Origin: Diploptera punctata
Lineage: Eukaryota > Arthropoda > Insecta > Blattodea > Blaberidae
Assembly: GCA_030220185.1 (NCBI GenBank)
Contig: JASPKZ010007285.1
Location: 1,305,501 to 1,369,500 of the forward strand
Direction: 5' to 3'
Length of the DNA stretch: 64,000 nucleotides
The notes under the pieces are model-generated. The model had not been told where the DNA came from, did not search any database, and saw only the letters and a program-made list of their open reading frames with translations. A program made the translations under genes and the position numbers. Every line of letters begins with the position of its first letter. Position 1 is the stretch's first letter. This document shows positions 20,796-30,735 of the stretch, in pieces.

Positions 20796-21543
20796 ATAAG
20801 TAATGCCACGAGTGATTTCCAGATTATCGATAAATTCACGACTCACGAAGTGAGGTGTGAATTTATCTAGAGAATTTGGAAATCAAGAGTGGCATTTGTT
20901 AGGACTATGTAACGAATAAAATTAAGCTGTTTACTCACAAATCATTATTTAACTATAGTTATTTTAAAATATTTATATATTTAATGTAAACGGCGATGTT
21001 TGAAAACAAATGAGAAGCGATAGGTACGCTCCATCTGTTTCTTTTGTTTATCACTGCAACCAGATCATACTATTTATTGCCAAAGGAACGCAATATTGTA
21101 AGAATGCTCTCTAGTGGAGAAAAAATGAAACACATCAAACTGTTTATTAATTCATTTCTGATGTCGTATGATGTAAATATGACAATTATATTTTTCTGGA
21201 TTGTTACCTGGGAAAAAATACATTTAAGAAAGTGCAAAGAGTGGTTTCTTTTTTTGGTTGTATAATCAACTGCTACAAATGTTTTTATATTAACTCCCGT
21301 ATGCGGCATCTGTTGACATTCATGCACTATATATACAATCTGGTAACCGTATTTCTTACAGGCTCAGTCACTGCTAAATAATGTTCAGACCTGTTCAGAA
21401 TATTAAAAAGGAGGAGCCTTCTTTAATATGGTAATTATAACACTGATAAATATTTCGTGAAACACGAGTTTGATTGGTTGTAAAACAAAATTCATTGAAA
21501 CATGATTGGCCATTGACTCCCATTTGGGGCATGAGTTAAATAG
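20796..21543 (+). repeat. Family C repeat, copy 4
   Basis: Full length, ATAAGTAATGCCACGAGTG to GGGGCATGAGTTAAATAGT. It holds a 73-codon frame at 21044-21265 also kept in copies 1 and 7, and an overlapping antisense frame, so coding is unproven. Directly followed head-to-tail by copy 5. Confidence 0.88.
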
Positions 21544-21545
21544 TC

Positions 21546-22270
21546 ATAAGTAATGCCACGAGTGATTTCCAAATAATCAATAAATTCACAACTCAGGAAG
21601 TGAGGAGTAAATTTATCTAGAGAATTTTAAAATCAAGAGTGGTAATTGTTAGGACTATTTAACGAATAAAATTAAGCTGTTTACTCACAAATCATTATTA
21701 TATAAATATAGTTATTTTAAAATATTTAATGTAAACGGCGATGTTTGAAAACAAATGAGAAACGTTTGGTACGCTTCATTTGTTTCTTTCAAATTTATAA
21801 CTGCAACCAGATCATATTATTTATTGCCAAAGGAACGCAATATTGTAAGAATGACCAACGTTATAGGTATTAGTTAATTTCTGATGTCCAATGATGTAAA
21901 TATGTCAATTATATTTTTCTGCAACGTCATTTCCTGGAAAATAATTCGTTTAAGAAAATGCAAACAGTGGTTTCTTTTTTTTTTGTGGTATAATCAATTG
22001 CTACAGATGTTTTTATATTATCTCCCGCATGCGCTATATGCTGACATTCATGCACTATATATACAATCTGGTAGCCGCATTTTTTAGAGAGTCAGTCACT
22101 GCAAAATAATCTACTGACCTATTCAGAATGTTAAAAAGGAGGAGCTTTCTTTAATATGATAGACTTCACTTGATAAATTCGAGGCAAAACACGACTGTGA
22201 TTGGTTGTAAATAAAAAATCATTGAAATGTGATTGGTCATTAACTTCCATTCGGGGCATGAGTTAAATAG
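21546..22270 (+). repeat. Family C repeat, copy 5, tandem to copy 4
   Basis: Starts 3 bp after copy 4 (junction AATAGTCATAAGTAATG). More diverged, with small deletions around 21850-21880. Ends GGGGCATGAGTTAAATAG. Confidence 0.88.
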
Positions 22271-22328
22271 TTTTCGTAATACCGTAGTTTGCTAGATGTC
22301 TCATATCTATAAGCAAATAACTATCTAT

Positions 22329-22817
22329 CTGGCACTATCGAACCCGTAGGTTCATGGCCGTGCAGATATAAGCTCTCCATATATCCCTATTTTGAGCTAA
22401 TGTTTTCCAATCATTCCCTGTATAATCTACTTCCCTCAAATCATAGTTAATGCTATTCTCCCACCTCATACTTGGTCTATCAATTGGGCGTTTTCCCTCT
22501 GGTTTTCCTACGAGAAACTTACATGCAATTATTTCATTCGCCTTTCGTGTCACATGTCCTGCCCATCGCAGTCGACAAGACGTAACTATTCTTATTATAT
22601 CTGGCTTCGTAGAAAAACCATGTAGTTTAGTGTTATGCAGTCTTCTCCATTCACCTGTCTGTTCATCTTTCTTTGGTCCAAAATGTTTCCTAAGAATTTT
22701 ATTCTCAAATACTCGTAATCTCCTTTCCTCCCTTAAAGTAAGAGTCCATGTTTCGCATCCATATAATATAACTGGTAGAATAAATTTTTATATATTTTCA
22801 GTTTAACATTTTTTTAA
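22329..22817 (-). mobile_element. RTE-like LINE 3' fragment, minus strand
   Basis: Minus strand from the 3' end: MNLRVR, NDWKTLAQNRDIWRAYICTA, MRWENSINYDLREVDYTGN and, further in, the vestiges of HGL.RKPDII and RLRVFENKILRKHFGPK. It breaks at the VKLKI.KT region (near 22815), where it meets a plus-strand copy head to head. Confidence 0.85.
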
Positions 22818-22925
22818 AGGGATGATTGGAAAACATTGGCTAAGGATAGGGAAGTATGGAGATGTTATGTCCGCACGGCCACAAACCTACGGGTTCGATA
22901 GTGCCAGTGAGTGAGTTAGTTAGGG
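22818..22925 (+). mobile_element. RTE-like LINE 3' end, plus strand, abutting an inverted copy
   Basis: GGATGATTGGAAAACATTGG through TGCGGGTTCG-type end (CTACGGGTTCGATAGTGCC) and a GTGAGTGAGTTAGTTAG tail. With 22329-22817 it makes a pair with both 3' tails facing outward. Confidence 0.8.
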
Positions 22926-23502
22926 AACTTTTGAATGAAGCTCTTCCTACATCTATCATTGATATCACCATATGAAAAGAACCCCCTCTTTTCTCTCTTC
23001 TATCCAATAAAGTTAACTACAAAAACAACAGAATTTAAAAAAGTTTTAGAAATGAGGTCGAATAAAGTACATTTAAAAACTCGAATCCATACAACCTTAA
23101 TAATATTAGTTTGAGAAACAAAAGAGTGTAAAGGTCAGGTTCTAATATAAAAACTTTATACATAAAAAGTTAGAAAAAATGTCAACGCGCCTTTTTTTAA
23201 CTTTCGTTTGTTTGGGGGAGGGAATGATTATCCGGATTCTGGGAACGTCAAGAAAATTAATTCAACTGTCAGTGTTGGTATGTTTTGTTGTTAACAACTC
23301 CGTTTGTACTAACAAAAGACATTCATTTTTTTTTTTACAATTTAAGATGTTATATTACATAATAGAAATAACTACATTAAAGACAATGCAAAAAAAATCC
23401 TTCAGAGGATAAAAGTTAGAATTCATATTCGGAAAAGGAGCTGAAAGACGTTTGGATGTACAAAATGAAACAATTTACCTTCGTAGTAATTCTGTTAAAA
23501 GA
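22926..23502. other. Unassigned AT-rich sequence
   Basis: A 77-codon frame (23179-23412) has no recognised motif. No repeat family assigned. Confidence 0.4.
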
Positions 23503-23600
23503 ATCAGCAATCAACCTGGGATGTAAATCTGTCCAATTAAAAATACAGATACCAGTAAATGCGATAAAATAAGAACAGAAACATACCCAATTTGATACTG
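23503..23600. repeat. Repeat I, copy 1
   Basis: GATGTAAATCTGTCCAATTA and ACAGATACCAGTAAA. Inverted relative to the copy at 25795-25885. Confidence 0.65.
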
Positions 23601-23799
23601 ACAGATGTTTCACCCTTAAACAAGGCATATTCAGGGTGATCACAATAACATTAAAAAAAGACTGAAAAACACAACTAACTAACTCACTGCACCATGGAAC
23701 TGGAGGTTCATGGACGTGCGAACATAAATTCTAGATTCATAACTATCCTGATCTAATGTTTTCTAGTCATTTCCTGTATCATCTACTTCCTTCATTATA

Positions 23800-24110
23800 T
23801 CTATATATCTTCGGGTTTTTACAGCTGCTGCCGTCTTCCCGTGCCAAACCTCCAAAGCCTATGATCTTGGGCATCTTCGATGCTTAGCCCTCTAGCTTGC
23901 ATTACTATCTTCATGTTTTCCTTCCATGTTAACCTTGGTCTTCCTCTTCTTCTTTCTGTTCGGATGCCATTCATATAGTTGCTTCGGCCATCGCTCATCT
24001 TCCATTCTTAAAACATGTCCTAACCACTTTAATTCCTTTTCCTCAATTCTTTCAATTATGCTTTCTTCTGCTTCCATTATGTTTCTAATTTCCTAATTTG
24101 TGACACGTTC
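23800..24110 (-). pseudogene. LINE C-terminal fragment (second family) nested in RTE
   Basis: Minus-strand frame ESIIERIEEKELKWLGHVLR, MEDERWPKQLYEWHPNRKKK. This is the C-terminal GHV.RM..ERWPK..YEW.P block of a LINE family also present at 49546-49822. TCCTTCATTATA at 23788-23799 and 24111-24122 is an exact 12-bp TSD, so it inserted into the older RTE copy. Confidence 0.85.
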
Positions 24111-24653
24111 TCCTTCATTATAGTTAATGTTATTCTCCCTCCTCGTTCTTGGTCTACCAACTGAACATTTTCCTATGTTTTGTTTCTACAAGAAGATTCC
24201 ATGCACATCTTTCATTCCACATTCGTGCCACATGTCTTGCCCATCACAGTCTACGGGACTTACCTGTTCTTATTATATCTGGCTTCATATAAAGACCATG
24301 TAGTTCATTGTTAGTAGTCTTCTCCATTCACCTGTCCATCTCTCTTTGCTCCAAAAACTTTCCTAAAAACTTTATTCTCAAATACCCGTAATCTCCTTTC
24401 CGTGTTTCGTATCCATATACGAATAATAGTTTTATATATTTTCAGTTTAACGTTTTTTGAAAGGAGTTGCGACGTCAAGAGTCCCTGTAATGCACAATAG
24501 CACGCATTTCCAGAATTGAGCCTATGTTTAATTTCTTTGCGCATTTCATTCATATTTGTGATTATTGTTCCTAGGTATTTGAATTCAGCCATTTCCTCAA
24601 AATTTCCCTCATTTGTCATTAACTGTCCATTTCCATTATATAATGTATTTCTA

Positions 24654-24764
24654 GTAGTAGTAGGACTTTATTAGACAAAAAGTAAGATATTTACAATATT
24701 ATTTACAAATATGGGTCGCACGGGCAGTAAGCCGTACGTGCTGTTGACAGTCCGTTACAATAAA

Positions 24765-24815
<51 letters not shown>

Positions 24816-25002
24816 TATTTATTCTGGCAGAGTTAAGGCCATAAGGCCCTCTCTTCCACTCAACCAGCACAAATACAAATAAATATTCGACAAATATAGA
24901 TATACACTATACTAATTATAAACGGTTAAAGATACAATAAATGTAGAAATGTAAATTTCATGTACAAACAACATTTTATAGGGTAGTAACAATAATGATA
25001 CG

Positions 25003-25053
<51 letters not shown>

Positions 25054-25655
25054 TGATAAATTATACCAGAAACACCAATTAATATATATATCTTACACTG
25101 GATAATAATGAAGTCGAGTTTAGAGCAAATATAAATTTAGATTTCTTTTAAAAGATGCCAATGTCCGGCAGCCCCTTATTTCTTTTGGTAGGGAATTCCA
25201 GTTGCGAGAAGTGGAGATGGTATATGACATGGAGTGATGTGATGTCCTATGTTGCGGTATATTAAGTAAGAGACTATGTTGTGATCTTGTGTTTAAGTTA
25301 TGGTTTGAGGATAGATACTGGAAACGGGATGATAAATAATTGGGAATCGAGGTATGTAGGATCTTAAATAGGAGAATTAGACAGTGCGATTTTCTTCTCT
25401 CTTTTAGATGTAGCCATGATAATTCGTTGAATAATGGAGAAATGTGATCGTATTTTCGAACATTAAATATGAATCTGATACACATATTATGGACACGCTG
25501 CAGTTTGTCCGACAATCCGTCACTTAACACTTGGTACTAGTGTAAAGAAAAATAAACAACAAAAACAGCAATAACATTACAATTACATAAAGAAAACACA
25601 ATATTATTACAATTAAGTAATAACACAATAGCATTCGTTTTTGTCTAATAAAGTC

Positions 25656-25725
<70 letters not shown>
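24654..25725. mobile_element. J element block with outward-facing (TAG)n/(CTA)n ends
   Basis: Left edge TAGTAGTAGGACTTTATTAG and right edge GTCTAATAAAGTCC(CTA)n are the same terminus in opposite orientation. TAATGTATTTCTA at 24641-24653 and 25726-25738 is an exact 13-bp TSD in the RTE host. The interior holds J sequence (GGGCAGTAAGCCGTACGTGC, matching 60770-60790 inverted) and a CR1/L2-like LINE. The J terminus recurs at 60690-60856. J has no recognised coding region. Confidence 0.8.
24764..25545 (-). pseudogene. CR1/L2-like LINE, C-terminal half with (ATT)n tail
   Basis: The 136-codon minus frame 25530-25120 reads LQRVHNMCIRFIFNVRKYDH, LSWLHLKERRKSHCLILLFK, SRNWNSLPKEIRGCRTLASF and KRNLNLYLL, homologous to 16048-16536. 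The 3' UTR contains a second (AAT)n at 25005-25052. The terminal block and tail are at 24764-24870. It lies inside the J block. Confidence 0.88.
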
Positions 25726-25727
<2 letters not shown>

Positions 25728-25747
25728 ATGTATTTCTATGTGCGACC

Positions 25748-25793
25748 ATATATTTAGTTTTATTGATATTTATATCAATAAAACTAAATATGT
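25748..25793. repeat. Perfect short palindrome
   Basis: ATATTTAGTTTTATTGATAT and its exact reverse complement separated by TT. It sits where the RTE similarity ends, suggesting an inverted duplication of the RTE edge. Confidence 0.9.
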
Positions 25794-25794
25794 C

Positions 25795-25885
25795 AGGATC
25801 AATTTGTGTATGTTTCTTGACTTGTCACTTTTACTGGTATCTGTGGTTTTAATTGGACAGATTTACATCGCAAATTGATTGCTTC
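25795..25885. repeat. Repeat I, copy 2
   Basis: ACTGGTATCTGTGGTTTTAA and TTGGACAGATTTACATC match 23503-23600 inverted. Confidence 0.65.
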
Positions 25886-26997
25886 ATTTATTTAGGCGTA
25901 GCAGCCCACGCCGTGTATTCGCAAGTTGTCCTAATAAAATGTGTGCGTTTTCCGGTTTTCATTAAATTTTTTGTATATGGACACCGGTATAATATTTCCC
26001 CAATAACGACAGAAGTTCCTTTAGTTGATTAAATTTTTAATTATGCGAATGCTACAAAGTGATATAAAGCGTATAGGAAGAAAATAAAAAAAATACTTTC
26101 AGCAAACTCATTTATCACCCATCATATCATCGGGGTAACGTAACTCCGCCTTCCAGGGGCTCCAACCAAAGAAATGGATTACAATTCCGAGAATAAAACA
26201 ACAGAACTGTCATAACAGACTAAAAATATTGAATTTCAAAATCTATAAATTATTTTAAGGTGTAATAATCACCTTAGTATAATTCAATACCTAAGCTCTT
26301 ATTAAGCGTCCTACAATTAATATAATTATATAATTATAATTACAATAAACCACACAACAAAAAATAAAGAACAGTCTTTAAATTGTTATATTGTCCGACC
26401 ATTGATTTTATTTAACCTGGTGGAATTAGACAACAAAAAAGCTTTCACAGCAAACTGTGGGAATTTCTTGCGGACACGCTTCTAAATATTCAACTGTAAA
26501 CCTTCAGGTAAATTTTAAATCTTAGGATATAAATTGTGATTGTGTGTCGAGTCGTGGACGTAGAAAGTGAAAATTATTCTATAAGATGACGGTTTTTTTA
26601 TGTAAATGATAGAAAAAACACGCGAACGATTTCGTATTCAATAATTGCGTGACTTTTTTCTAACCAGGAGGATCACCATTACTGTCGCCATCGTTGTCAA
26701 AAAAAGCTCCATACCAAGGTTACAAACAAAAGAGTTATTTTACAACAAAAACACAACACCACGCCCCCTGCCTTACAATATGCACATATTACAAGCTAAG
26801 TTCATTAAAAATTACTGCGTGATTTCCGAATATTGTCCTTATGGATCTAAACAATATAAACATACAATGTTGGGCACTTTACCAGACATCAATAATTTAA
26901 ATCTCTTCTCGGGTTAACATGCAGGAGAAATTATAGGGTGTCCATCCATGAGGTCCAATGGCTGGTATATGTATATATCTACGTATGTACATATATA
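25886..26997. other. Mostly unassigned; SINE G tail fragment at 26108-26165
   Basis: CACCCATCATATCATCGGGG, TAACGTAACTCCGCC and TTCCAGGGGCTCCAACC match the inverted 3' part of the SINE G variant at 42088-42135. A 90-codon frame at 26645-26917 is not recognised. TATAGGGTGTCCATCC near 26931 resembles a mariner terminus without a visible partner. Confidence 0.45.
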
Positions 26998-27905
26998 TCT
27001 CACTGGTATTATCGAATCCGTAGGTTCATGGCCGCGCAGACACAAGCTCTCCATACATTCCTAATGTTTTCCAATCATTCCCTGTATAATCTACATCCTT
27101 CATATCATAGTTATTGTTAAGCTTCCACCTCATTCTTGGTCTACCAACTGGGTGTTTTCCCTCTGGTTTTCCTAAAAGAAACTTCCATGCACCTCTTTCA
27201 TTCCCATTCGTGCCACATGTCCTGCCCATCGCAGTTTACGAGACTTAACTGTTCTTATTACATCTGGCTTCCTATAAAGACCATGTAGTTCACTGTTATG
27301 TAGTCTTCTCCATTCACCTGTCTGTTCATCTCTCTTTGCTCCAAAAATTTTCCTAAGAACTTTATTCTCAAAAACTTGTAGTTTCACATCCATATAATAT
27401 AACTGGTAGAATAATAGTTTTATATATTTACAGTTTAACGTTTTTTGAAAGGAATTGGGACGTCAATAGTCTATGTAATGCATAGAAGCACGCATTTCCA
27501 GAATTGAGCCTATGTTTAATTTTTGTGCATCTCATTCCTATTTGTCGATACCAGTAAAATTCATGGTGATTTTCCGTTGAGGTATTAGTTCACAGTAATA
27601 TAGTGTAAGGTTAAAAACTATAATATAGTTACCTTGTAGGTCCGTCTCCTCAACTTAAGTTCTTTTAAAACTTTGTAGGCCTTTCGGCCTATTCTGTAGG
27701 CCTATTCTGCTGATGATGGGACTAGTCCCGAAAGGCCTACAGAGTTTTAAAAGAACTTAAGTTGAGGAGACGGACCTACAAGGTAACTATATTATAGTTT
27801 TTAACCGTACATTATATTACTGTCATTCTTATTTGTGATTTGAATTCAGCCACTCCCTCAAAGTTTACCTCATTTGTCAATAGCTGTCCATTTCCATTAT
27901 GGACG
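26998..27905 (-). mobile_element. RTE-like LINE hosting a foldback insertion
   Basis: Minus strand: DWKTLG, MRWKLNNNYDMKDVDYTGND, HNSELHGLYRKPDVIRTVKS, RKLRWAGHVARM and LQVFENKVLRKIFGAKRDEQ up to the KEIKHRLNSG region at 27545. It resumes at 27837-27905 with AEFKYLG-side sequence after a 278-bp foldback. Confidence 0.85.
27546..27823. mobile_element. Foldback element (PLE-type terminus) with 13-bp TSD
   Basis: Arms TAATATAGTTACCTTGTAGG..CTTAAGTTCTTTTAAAAC (about 27600-27692) and their inverse (27735-27805) surround CTGATGATGGGACTAGTCCC GAAA at 27710-27733. That core resembles a hammerhead (CTGATGA, stem GGGAC/GTCCC, GAAA) with one extra base. CATTCCTATTTGT (27533-27545) and CATTCTTATTTGT (27824-27836) are the TSD, with one mismatch. 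No coding sequence. Confidence 0.8.
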
Positions 27906-27942
27906 ATCAAATAAATTATATTAATTGAAAATTAACTGTATA

Positions 27943-28869
27943 CTTACTTACTTACTTACTCACTGGCACTATCGAACCCGTAGGTTCATGGCCGCACGGA
28001 CATAAGCTCTCCATACATCCCTATCGTGAGCTAATGCTTTCCAATCATTCCCTGTATAATCTACTTCCCTCAAATCAGAGTTAATGTTGTTCTCCCACCT
28101 CATTCTTGGTCTACCAACTGGGCGTTTTCCCTCTGGCTTTCCTACAAGAAGTTTCCATGCACGTCTTTCATTCCCCATACGCGCAACATGCCCTGCCCAT
28201 CGCAGTCTACGAGACTTAACTGTTCTTATTATATCTGGCTTCCTATAAAGACCATGTAGTTCATTGTTATGTAGTCTTCTCCATTCACCTGTCTGTTCAT
28301 CTCTCTTTGGTCCAAAAATTTTCCTAAGAACTTTATTCTCAAATACTCGTAATCTCCTTTCCTCCCTTAAAGTAAGAGTCCATGTTTCGCACCCATATAA
28401 TATAACTGGTAGAATAATAGTTTTATATATTTTCAGCTTAACGTTTTTTGAAAGGAGTTGGGACATCAAAAGTCTCTGCAATGCATAATAGCATGCATTT
28501 CCAGAATTGAGCCTATGTTTAATTTCTTTGTGCATCTCATTCCTATTTGTGATCATTGTTCCTAGGTACTTGAACTTTGGAATGGGTTCCCTGAAGTAGT
28601 CCCCGCCCGGAGAACCGAATGGGGGACTATTTGACCTCCGGAAAATTTTACCCCAGTATAACCCATGTCCGCATTTCTTGACGGTTGTATTTTACGGTGA
28701 AAGATCGTCACTCTTTCGACCAAGGTACTTATTTCGTCTGGCTTATCACCTTCGACCAGTCCGGCATGGGTAACCCTATCGGCAGCAATGCTACCGCCGG
28801 CATAGCTCTCAGGATCATTTAAGCACACAAGCCACTCCACCACGACAAGGTAAATATACCATGGAGGGC
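27943..28869 (-). mobile_element. RTE-like LINE, internally deleted copy 3, with TSD
   Basis: The minus-strand frame 28556-27969 (195 codons) gives the C-terminal third: EMHKEIKHRLNSGNACYYAL, YGCETWTLTLREERRLRVFE, HNNELHGLYRKPDIIRTVKS, GKRPVGRPRMRWENN, WRAYVRAAMNLRVR. Near 28574 it joins directly to the 5' UTR block (28575-28869), whose outer end is the family 5' terminus. RT catalytic core and endonuclease are missing. AACTGTATA at 27934-27942 and 28870-28878 is a 9-bp TSD. The 3' tail is (TAAG)n. Confidence 0.92.
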
Positions 28870-29059
28870 AACTGTATAAAGTAATTAAATTGTTAAGAAT
28901 TAACCTTATTTTGGTTTCTTTTTTAAAACATCCGTGAAATGAATTTAATAGTATTCCTTCTGACTCCTACAAGACGACAATCCGCAACTGTACATTGTCG
29001 TACAATTCGTCGATTTTTTGTTAATATTGTAGTACAGAATATTGTAATGTAAACCAGAT

Positions 29060-29177
29060 AAAGTAAGAACAGCTAAGGCTCGTAGACTGCGATTGACAGG
29101 ACATGTGTCACGAATAGAGAAGTGAAAGAGCGTTTTGAAAACTCCTTGAAGGAAAACCTGAGGGAAAGAGGTCAGTA
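29060..29177 (+). mobile_element. Short RTE-like LINE fragment
   Basis: GTAAGAACAGCTAAGGCTCG, TAGACTGCGATTGACAGGAC corresponds to the IRTVKSRRLRWAGHV coding block. It ends at a SINE E head. Confidence 0.65.
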
Positions 29178-29402
29178 GGTTGTGGTTCTGTTCCTTGCCT
29201 CTAGTTCCGCGGGTCGCGGGTTTAAGCCCGGCCAGAGTCGATTGTTTTTAGGATGAGAAATCTAAGGAGCAAGTCCTCCGGCAGGGTTTTTGAACCGTGG
29301 GTCCCGAGTCTGAACATTTCCAGGTTCAGATCCTTGAGTCTGAATAAAAGTCTCTAAGCTAATTTTACCGATCTCTTTCACCCTAATAATATCTTGGTTA
29401 TC
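29178..29402 (+). mobile_element. SINE E, copy
   Basis: Head with TTCCTTGCCTCTAGTTCC and a B box (GCGGGTTTAAGCCCGGCC), then AGGAGCAAGTCCTCCGGCAG, CCGTGGGTCCCGAGTCTGAA and ACCGATCTCTTTCACC. Matches 46349-46615. Its end abuts the PLE foldback. Confidence 0.75.
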
Positions 29403-29787
29403 AATTAAATAAAAATAAAACGTAGTTTTATTTGATTTTCATATTTATTATATAATTCAGTGACAGCTGTTTCGGTACACTGTACCTTCTTCAGACATGA
29501 TAACAAATTATGAATTGTGTTCCAACTGATCTAAGCAACAATACAACAATATTTATTTAAATTTTTCAATTTAACAAAGGGGATTCATTCAAATCAAGTT
29601 GAGAATTTAACAGTTTTTTACTACTTTTAAATTTATTAATTTCTACAGCCTCCAAAAGATCTAACTTCTTACCCTTACCACAAATATGTTAACTTTCAAA
29701 ATTTGGATCGAAACAATGATTAAATTGGGATAGGTGGTTAGCATATTTTGAATTTTCTAAATTTCTGTTATATGCTCTCATGTGTTC

Positions 29788-30153
29788 CTATATCCAAGAG
29801 ATAAAAGTTTGTCCTATATAGACATTGTCATATGTGCCACACTTCAATTTATATACACCTGATAATTTTTCTTTTTTTGTTTTGGTTTGATTGTTTTTTA
29901 TTATATTTTGTAGAGTTTTATTAGTTTTAAATGCCACATTAATGTTCAACTTTTTAAACTGTTTAGATATTTTATTTGAAAGTGGGCCTAGGTATGACAT
30001 TACGACATATTTCTTTATGTTTTCTTTGGGTAAAAAAGCAATTAACAAATATTTTCCTTTACCCAAAGAAAACATAAAGAAATATGTCGTAATGTCATAC
30101 ATAGGCCCACTTTCAAATAAAATATCTAAACAGTTTAAAAAGTTTAACATCAA
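29788..30153 (-). pseudogene. PLE linker and truncated GIY-YIG, left arm
   Basis: A 121-codon minus frame whose C-terminal half is the PLE region: LPKENIKKYVVMSYLGPLSN, FKKLNINVAFKTNKTLQNII, GVYKLKCGTYDNVYIGQTF. In this arm GVYKLKCG..VYIGQT is in frame with the linker, then a frameshift follows QTF. The first codons lie in the opposite arm and loop, so the frame crosses the foldback centre. Confidence 0.8.
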
Positions 30154-30249
30154 TGTGGCATTTAAAACTAATAAAACTCTACAAAATATAATAAAAACAA
30201 TAAAACCAAAACAACAACAAAAAAAGAAAAATTATCAGGTGTATATAAA

Positions 30250-30549
30250 TTGAAGTGTGGCACATGTGACAACGTCTATATAGGACAAACTGGTAGACCT
30301 TTTATCTCTCGGATAAAGGAACACATGGGAGCATATAACAGAAATTTAGAAAATTCAAAATACGCTAACCACTTATCCCAATTTAATCATTGTTTCGATC
30401 CAAATTTTGAAATTTTACATATTTGTGGTAAGGGTAAGAAGTTAGATCTTTTGGAGGCTGTAGAAATTAATAAATTTAAAAGTAGTAAAAAACTGTTAAA
30501 TTCTCAACTTGATTTGAATGAATCCCCTTTGTTAAATTTAAAAATTTAA
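30250..30549 (+). pseudogene. GIY-YIG endonuclease domain of the Penelope-like element, right arm
   Basis: 99 codons: KCGTCDNVYIGQTGRPFISR, IKEHMGAYNRNLENSKYANH, LLEAVEINKFKSS. The YIGQTGR, R..EH and N-terminal-C..C features are those of the PLE GIY-YIG nuclease that nicks target DNA. The linker before it (plus frame to 30250: IKKYVVMSYIGPLSN..) is in another frame after an indel in an A-rich run near 30215-30235. The RT domain is absent. Confidence 0.9.
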
Positions 30550-30735
30550 ATAAATATTGTTGTATTGTTGCTTAGATCAGTTGGAACACAATTCATAATT
30601 TGTTAACATGTCTGAAGAAGGTACAGTGTACCGAAACAGCTGTCACTGAATTATATAATAAATATGAAAATCAAATTTTTATTTAATTAATACGTATGGA
30701 TTTTCATTAAGTAAACACCAACTCAATTGTTTATT

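Larger units (their letters stand above)
23675..25793 (-). mobile_element. RTE-like LINE, host of two nested insertions
   Basis: Minus-strand LINE read as three blocks: 23675-23799 (3' tail and end), 24111-24653 (GRPR, HGLYMKPDII, RRLRVFENKVFRKVFGAKRD, EMAEFKYLGTIITN, LNSGNACYCALQ), and 25726-25770 (MVTRRNTL region). It is interrupted by a LINE at 23800-24110 and the J/LINE block at 24654-25725, each with a TSD. The retained 102-codon frame (24619-24311) covers the YLGTIITN block. Confidence 0.88.
29404..30735. mobile_element. Penelope-like element as a 1.3-kb inverted dimer
   Basis: Two about 630-bp arms (29404-30034 and 30058-30690) are inverted copies of the same PLE 3' half, separated by a 23-nt loop. 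Each arm runs outward from a linker after the RT (KKYVVMSY.GPLSNKISKQF), through the GIY-YIG domain and a 3' UTR with CTGAAGAAGGTACAGTGTAC CGAAAC. The arms differ at many positions and by indels. A right-side extension (GTAAACACCAACTSAATTG) is shared with 62232-62640. A degenerate TSD is possible (AATATCTTGGTT at 29388, AATACCTTAGTT at 30737). Confidence 0.88.

Noticed and set aside
22450..22806. Plus-strand 118-codon frame and similar frames at 28264 and 50394
   Set aside because: Antisense shadows of the minus-strand RTE coding sequence.
25669..25725. Regular ACT repeat as a possible CRISPR-like array
   Set aside because: A simple trinucleotide microsatellite without spacers, in a eukaryotic repeat context.
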